Source: Thiopontia sp964551545 (GTDB taxonomy: Bacteria > Pseudomonadota > Gammaproteobacteria > GCF-002020875). From it: DNA of 64,000 bases. Under the pieces are notes generated by a model, which was given only the letters and a program-made list of their open reading frames with translations, was not told where the DNA came from and made no database searches. A program made the position numbers and the translations under genes. Location: the NCBI GenBank assembly GCA_964551545.1, contig CAZKCT010000002.1, positions 23,888-87,887 of the forward strand, in the 5' to 3' direction. Shown here in pieces: positions 60,290 through 64,000 of the stretch (its first letter is position 1; each line of letters opens with the position of its first letter).

Positions 60290-61414
60290 TCAACGTGGAC
60301 GGAGCGTGATCTGGGTGATTTCGCCGGGGGCCAATACCCGAATCGGCGGCCCCCAGTAACCGGTGCCACGGCTGACAAAAATCTGTTGTGACGCAGTGTG
60401 ATGATGCAGTCCAGCGATATAGGGCTGATCCATTTTTGCGATCAGGCCAAAAGGGAAGATCTGTCCGCCATGGGTGTGGCCGCTCAACATCAGATCACAT
60501 CGTCGCCCCTCGAAATGGAGAATCGATTTGGGCTGATGAGAGAGCACGATGGTGGGTAGAGCATGGTTCAATCCATGGTAAGCCGCCTCGATGTTGAAAG
60601 GTTCTTCACCAAAACGTTCGCCCACCAGATCATTCACGCCCAATAGATTGAAGGGGCCGCTGCTGGTCTCGATCACCACATGTTGGTTGGTCAGTGGTTT
60701 CACATTAAGGCTGCGCAGCATCTCCAGTGCTGGGGTCACCCCGCGAAAGTACTCATGGTTGCCGGTGACAAAATAGGTGGGTGCAATGATCTCCCGCAAT
60801 GGTTCCAGATCAGCAGCAATACGGGCTGCAGTACGGTCAAACAGGTCACCGGTAATCACCACCAGATCAGGCTGCAGTGCATTGACGCGTGCCACCACTG
60901 CCTCCATAAAGGGGCGTCGTATGGTGTGGCCAACATGAACATCGGATAGCTGCACAATGGTGAAACCATCCTGAGGAAAGTCTGGAACGGTAACTGTCAC
61001 CGAGTTCAGTTGGGGTGGTTTGGCACCTTCGATAAAGCCACGGAACAGATAGGCGACGGCAGCCGTAAACATGGTGAGATCAAACAGAATCTTGATCGCT
61101 CTGCGGCGTTCTTGGTTGAAAGGCAGTTGTCGCGATGTGGTGATGGTGAGGTCGTAGAGTAGTGCCACCACAAACAACATAAAACTGATGCCGACAGCGG
61201 TGGTGGATAGACGATAGAGCAGCAGTGAATCAGGCAGCAGTCCGGTGAGACGATCAGCCACGAACAGCAGCTCAGCCAGCATCAGCCCAGCTGTGAGTAG
61301 TGCTCCCAGCTGGTGGACTCTTTGAGTGAACTGACAAAAAAACCTTCGATAGCTGTAGAAATTCATCAGCGCCATGACGGTGATGAAAACGAAAATAAAG
61401 GTCAGTTGCTGCAT
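60290..61414 (-). CDS. Membrane-anchored metallophosphoesterase
   Basis: 374 residues. Four N-terminal helices (1-135), then a calcineurin-like domain with LSDVHVGHT, ITGDLFDRT, VTGNHEYFRG, LSHQP and SGHTHGGQIFPF, all five metal motifs intact, cytoplasmic or periplasmic side unclear. YkuE/YaeI-like relatives act on lipid-linked or UDP sugars. Alone, 47 bases ahead of norE. Confidence 0.9.
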   Translation of the reverse strand: MQQLTFIFVFITVMALMNFYSYRRFFCQFTQRVHQLGALLTAGLMLAELLFVADRLTGLLPDSLLLYRLSTTAVGISFMLFVVALLYDLTITTSRQLPFNQERRRAIKILFDLTMFTAAVAYLFRGFIEGAKPPQLNSVTVTVPDFPQDGFTIVQLSDVHVGHTIRRPFMEAVVARVNALQPDLVVITGDLFDRTAARIAADLEPLREIIAPTYFVTGNHEYFRGVTPALEMLRSLNVKPLTNQHVVIETSSGPFNLLGVNDLVGERFGEEPFNIEAAYHGLNHALPTIVLSHQPKSILHFEGRRCDLMLSGHTHGGQIFPFGLIAKMDQPYIAGLHHHTASQQIFVSRGTGYWGPPIRVLAPGEITQITLRPR

Positions 61415-61423
61415 GGTATCGAA

Positions 61424-61516
61424 CTATTGGTGCTGGCGTGCCTCTGCTTGTGCTGCGGCTTGGTCCATCTGCTGTGCCAGATCATCAGGCAGCTGGTTGT
61501 TGGGCGCAACCACCAT
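61424..61516 (-). CDS. Possible 30-residue small ORF upstream of the phosphoesterase
   Basis: ATG 61516 to TAG 61424 gives VVAPNNQLPDDLAQQMDQA followed by an Ala/Gln-rich end, directly before the phosphoesterase ATG. No clear ribosome site. It could be a leader peptide or the remnant of a larger gene; it could equally be chance. The rest of the gap to 61647 holds nothing I recognise. Confidence 0.25.
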   Translation of the reverse strand: MVVAPNNQLPDDLAQQMDQAAAQAEARQHQ

Positions 61517-61647
61517 CAGAGCGCCAAATAGCGCAGTGTGTCACAGTTGTTGGATAGAAAAGAGGGGAAGCGGAGCGATTCCACACAATCTTCACAATCC
61601 ATTTTGATAAAATCGCCCGCTCTATAACAAACCACTTCAGGTGTTGC

Positions 61648-62691
61648 ATGTCCGAACAACGAAAAGCGGCGGTACTGGTCTCCGGAGGGCTCGACTCCAT
61701 GTTGGCCGTACGCGTACTGCAGGAGCAGGGGATCCACGTCGAGGGGATCAACTTCTACACGGGCTTCTGTGTTGAGGGCCACACCCATGCTATTCGCAAG
61801 AAGGATCAGAAGAAGGACAAGCGCAATAACGCCCTCTGGGTGGCAGAGCAGCTGGGGATCAAACTTCACATCGTCGATATTGTTGAAGAGTACAAGGATG
61901 TGCTGATCAACCCCAAGCATGGCTACGGCGCCAATATGAACCCCTGTCTTGACTGCAAAATCTTCATGGTGAAAAAGGCGCTGGAGTGGATCAAGAAAAA
62001 GGGGTTCGACTTTATCGCCACAGGAGAGGTGGTAGGGCAGCGCCCAATGTCGCAGCGCAAGGATACCATGCCGGTAGTCTCTCATGAGTCGGGTGCCGAG
62101 GATCTGCTGTTGCGACCCCTCTGTGCCAAGAACCTTCCACCAACGTTGCCGGAGCGAGAGGGGTGGGTTGATCGTGAAACACTCTATGATTTCAGTGGCC
62201 GCACCCGCAAACCACAGATGGCACTGGCTGAACAGTTTGGCTTTGAGGATTACGCCACCCCGGCGGGGGGCTGCTGCTTCCTCACCGATGAGAGCTACTC
62301 GGTGAAGCTGGTCGATCTCTGGAAGGCGCGTGGGAGTCGTGATTATGAGATGGATGACATCATGCTGCTCAAGGTTGGTCGTCATCTCCGACCACGCGAT
62401 CACTTCAAGATGATCATCTCTCGTGAAGAGGGGGAGAATAACTTCCTGCAGGGCTACAAAAACCGCTACATCACCATGCGCACCACCGACTATCCGGGGC
62501 CGCTGGTGATGATTGATGGAGACCCCAGTGAAGAGGATCTAGAGTTGGCAGCACGGATCATGGCCCGTTTTGGCAAAGGAAAAACCGCCGAAGAGGTCAC
62601 GGCCGAGATCACCAAACCGAAGCAGGAGCCGTATGAGATCAAGGTGGCGCCGATGCCGCCCAGCCAGATCGAAAAGAGCTGGTATATCTAA
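61648..62691 (+). CDS. PP-loop ATPase of the MnmA/ThiI-like type
   Basis: 347 residues. N-terminal PP-loop AVLVSGGLDSMLAVRVL, CLDCKIFM with two Cys, FIATGEVVGQRPMSQ, and GGCCFLTDESYS; it resembles tRNA-thiolation enzymes (often labelled tRNA 5-methylaminomethyl-2-thiouridylate methyltransferase). The C-terminal 100 residues (from about 240) are a second region seen in sulfur oxidisers. Shares a base with tusA (TAATG), so sulfur transfer from TusA to a substrate, perhaps tRNA, is likely. Not MnmA itself. Confidence 0.82.
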   Translation: MSEQRKAAVLVSGGLDSMLAVRVLQEQGIHVEGINFYTGFCVEGHTHAIRKKDQKKDKRNNALWVAEQLGIKLHIVDIVEEYKDVLINPKHGYGANMNPCLDCKIFMVKKALEWIKKKGFDFIATGEVVGQRPMSQRKDTMPVVSHESGAEDLLLRPLCAKNLPPTLPEREGWVDRETLYDFSGRTRKPQMALAEQFGFEDYATPAGGCCFLTDESYSVKLVDLWKARGSRDYEMDDIMLLKVGRHLRPRDHFKMIISREEGENNFLQGYKNRYITMRTTDYPGPLVMIDGDPSEEDLELAARIMARFGKGKTAEEVTAEITKPKQEPYEIKVAPMPPSQIEKSWYI

Positions 62692-62924
62692 TGTCACTCT
62701 ACTCTATCGATACCAAAGGGTTGCTCTGCCCGATGCCGGTGATCCGCGCACAGGACAAAGTGGAAGAGTTGCAGCCGGGAGATCAGTTGGAGGTGCTCTC
62801 CTCAGACCCCGGAGCACTCAACGACATTCCTGCCTGGTGCCGGATCAATGGTCATACTGTACTGGAGAAGAGCCAGGATGGGCGAGAGGTGCGGGTTTTG
62901 ATTGAAGTGGGGGCTGATTCATAA
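62691..62924 (+). CDS. tusA: Sulfur carrier protein TusA
   Basis: 77 residues with the CPMPVIRAQ motif (Cys13). Carries persulfide sulfur for tRNA thiolation and, in sulfur oxidisers, to the Dsr/Hdr pathway. Translationally coupled to the PP-loop gene; its stop overlaps the end of the integrase gene by 6 bases. Confidence 0.93.
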   Translation: MSLYSIDTKGLLCPMPVIRAQDKVEELQPGDQLEVLSSDPGALNDIPAWCRINGHTVLEKSQDGREVRVLIEVGADS

Positions 62925-63899
62925 ATCCAGCGGACTTACCACACCGCGCCCACCGCGATTCAACACATGGGTATAGATCATCGTGGTGTTCAGATCCTTA
63001 TGTCCAAGCAGCTCCTGTATTGTGCGGATATCATAACCAGACTGGAGAAGATGTGTCGCAAAAGAGTGGCGCAGAACATGAGGTGTGCAGGTTTTTACTA
63101 TATTTGCCCGTTTTGCCGCAGAGCGAACGGCACGTTGCACGCTTGATTCATTAATATGGTGGCGCCGACGAACGCCAGATCTGGGATCTGTTGAAAAGGC
63201 CGGTGAAGGAAAAAGATATTGCCACCCCCATGCACGATCCGCATTGGGATATTTTGTTGCCAGCGCATTTGGTAAATAGACGCGACCAAAACCATCTTCC
63301 AGATCACGGTCATGGAGTTTACGTACCTTCTCCATCTGGCTTTTGATGGGTAGAATCAAATTCTCAGGCAATACTGTAATACGATCCTTACCGCCTTTCC
63401 CATCTCGCACTACAACTTCACGTCGATCAAATTCGATATCCTTAACTCTTAGCCGTAACCCCTCCAGCAGGCGCATTCCAGTTCCATACAGTAAACTGGT
63501 AATCAGCCACATCGTACCTGAAAGCTCTCCTAATAAGTGCCTTGCCTCATGTTGAGTTAAGACAACAGGCAATCTTTTTGGGGTTTTTGCCATCACAATA
63601 TCTTTCAGCCAAGGTAAATTCACCTCAAGCACCTCGCGATAAAGAAATAGCAGTGCAGATTTAGCCTGATTTTGTGTGGATGCAGATACATTACGCTCAA
63701 CGGCCAACCAGATTAAAAACTGCTCAACCTCTTTTTTACCCATATCTTTCGGGTGGCGTTTTCCATGAAATAGAATATAGCGGCGAGCCCAGTCTACATA
63801 GGCACTTTCGGTACGCATACTGTAGTGCTTGAGTCGAATGCGATCACGCATTTGATCGAGCAATTTTGGTTTTTGAGCCGAAGTGAGGTGATCATCCAT
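62919..63899 (-). CDS. intI: Integron-type tyrosine recombinase IntI
   Basis: 326 residues. SAM-like N-terminal arm (MRDRIRLKHYSMRTESAYVDW), catalytic R in GTGMRLLEGLRLRVKD, HxLRH (HVLRHSFATHLL), GHKDLNTTMIYTHV with Tyr. The integron-specific insert between is present (NALATKYPNADRAWGWQY, then FPSPAFSTDPRSGVRRRHH). It is intact. In integrons attI and cassettes lie upstream of the intI start, i.e. right of 63899; only 100 bases are visible, with a possible TTGACT near 63981 but no clear attI core. Ends overlapping tusA. Confidence 0.93.
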   Translation of the reverse strand: MDDHLTSAQKPKLLDQMRDRIRLKHYSMRTESAYVDWARRYILFHGKRHPKDMGKKEVEQFLIWLAVERNVSASTQNQAKSALLFLYREVLEVNLPWLKDIVMAKTPKRLPVVLTQHEARHLLGELSGTMWLITSLLYGTGMRLLEGLRLRVKDIEFDRREVVVRDGKGGKDRITVLPENLILPIKSQMEKVRKLHDRDLEDGFGRVYLPNALATKYPNADRAWGWQYLFPSPAFSTDPRSGVRRRHHINESSVQRAVRSAAKRANIVKTCTPHVLRHSFATHLLQSGYDIRTIQELLGHKDLNTTMIYTHVLNRGGRGVVSPLDL

Positions 63900-64000
63900 A
63901 CCGAAAAATTTAGGTCGCCTAAGTAGATTTTGTTTCTTGTAACATTTTGTTATATTTGATATTTACTATCATACCATCTTGACTTGGCAGGAATCAATGT

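Noticed and set aside
63900..64000. attI or attC site upstream of intI
   Set aside because: No RYYYAAC/GTTRRRY pair is visible in the 100 bases available; the window ends too soon.
1..64000. CRISPR arrays, tRNA or rRNA genes, insertion sequences, prophage
   Set aside because: No repeated spacer pattern, cloverleaf, rRNA conserved core, transposase or phage structural protein was found by eye. A tRNA finder and IS search would confirm.

Overview
The window is the replication-origin region of a gammaproteobacterial chromosome. The order mnmG-rsmG-parA-parB-atpIBEFHAGDC, then rpmH-rnpA-yidC-mnmE facing dnaA-dnaN-recF-gyrB, is the conserved origin neighbourhood of that class. A form IA RuBisCO cluster (cbbR, cbbLS, cbbQ, cbbO and a class II aldolase) makes the organism a likely Calvin-cycle autotroph. 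The PP-loop/TusA pair, chorismate lyase (ubiquinone), the NorE/NorF-like pair and heptose and lipid genes fit a Gram-negative, sulfur-oxidising lineage (Chromatiales/Thiotrichales-like). Species cannot be named from this sequence alone.

Layout. 1-5310: a truncated sensor kinase, a PhoH/PIN protein, ubiC, an HTH-2TM regulator and two unknown divergent genes. 5302-13311: the carbon-fixation cluster on the minus strand with divergent cbbR. 13328-27213: glmU, ppk2 (plus strand), then the ATP synthase operon run together with parB, parA, rsmG and mnmG. 27222-38330: an accessory stretch with a DUF218 gene broken by a 100-N assembly gap, mlaA, tpm, arsC, glnK-amtB under a sigma-54/NtrC-type promoter, an ABC-2 exporter, a CbiX-like chelatase, a deaminase, a BFD-like protein, and a TolQ-like/VWA/AsmA operon directly behind mnmE. 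38343-48624: the origin core, with DnaA boxes, an AT-rich dnaA-dnaN gap, and two near-perfect parS sites inside recF. 48630-56916: a MarR regulator with twin operators, plsC, gmhB, a MazG-like gene, glyQS, a lone trpB, a CNNM-type membrane protein and a methyltransferase. 57004-64000: a hybrid kinase/response-regulator pair, NorE/NorF-like genes, a metallophosphoesterase, the PP-loop/TusA pair and, at the right edge, an integron-type tyrosine recombinase.

Genes switch from minus to plus strand at 42 kb, as expected for divergent replication from an origin in the dnaA-dnaN region. ParA, ParB and the parS sites form a complete partition module inside the window. No rRNA, tRNA, CRISPR array or insertion sequence was recognised. 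No stretch above about 300 bases lacks a gene. The largest gaps (12133-12399, 32127-32382, 41966-42248, 43563-43814, 61427-61647) hold promoters, operators, origin elements or nothing recognisable, as noted below.

The least conventional items are the proton-channel/VWA/AsmA operon, the aldolase that lacks a usual metal-ligand histidine and carries a C-terminal extra domain, the unnamed small gene inside the cbb cluster, and the integron integrase whose array, if any, lies beyond the window.
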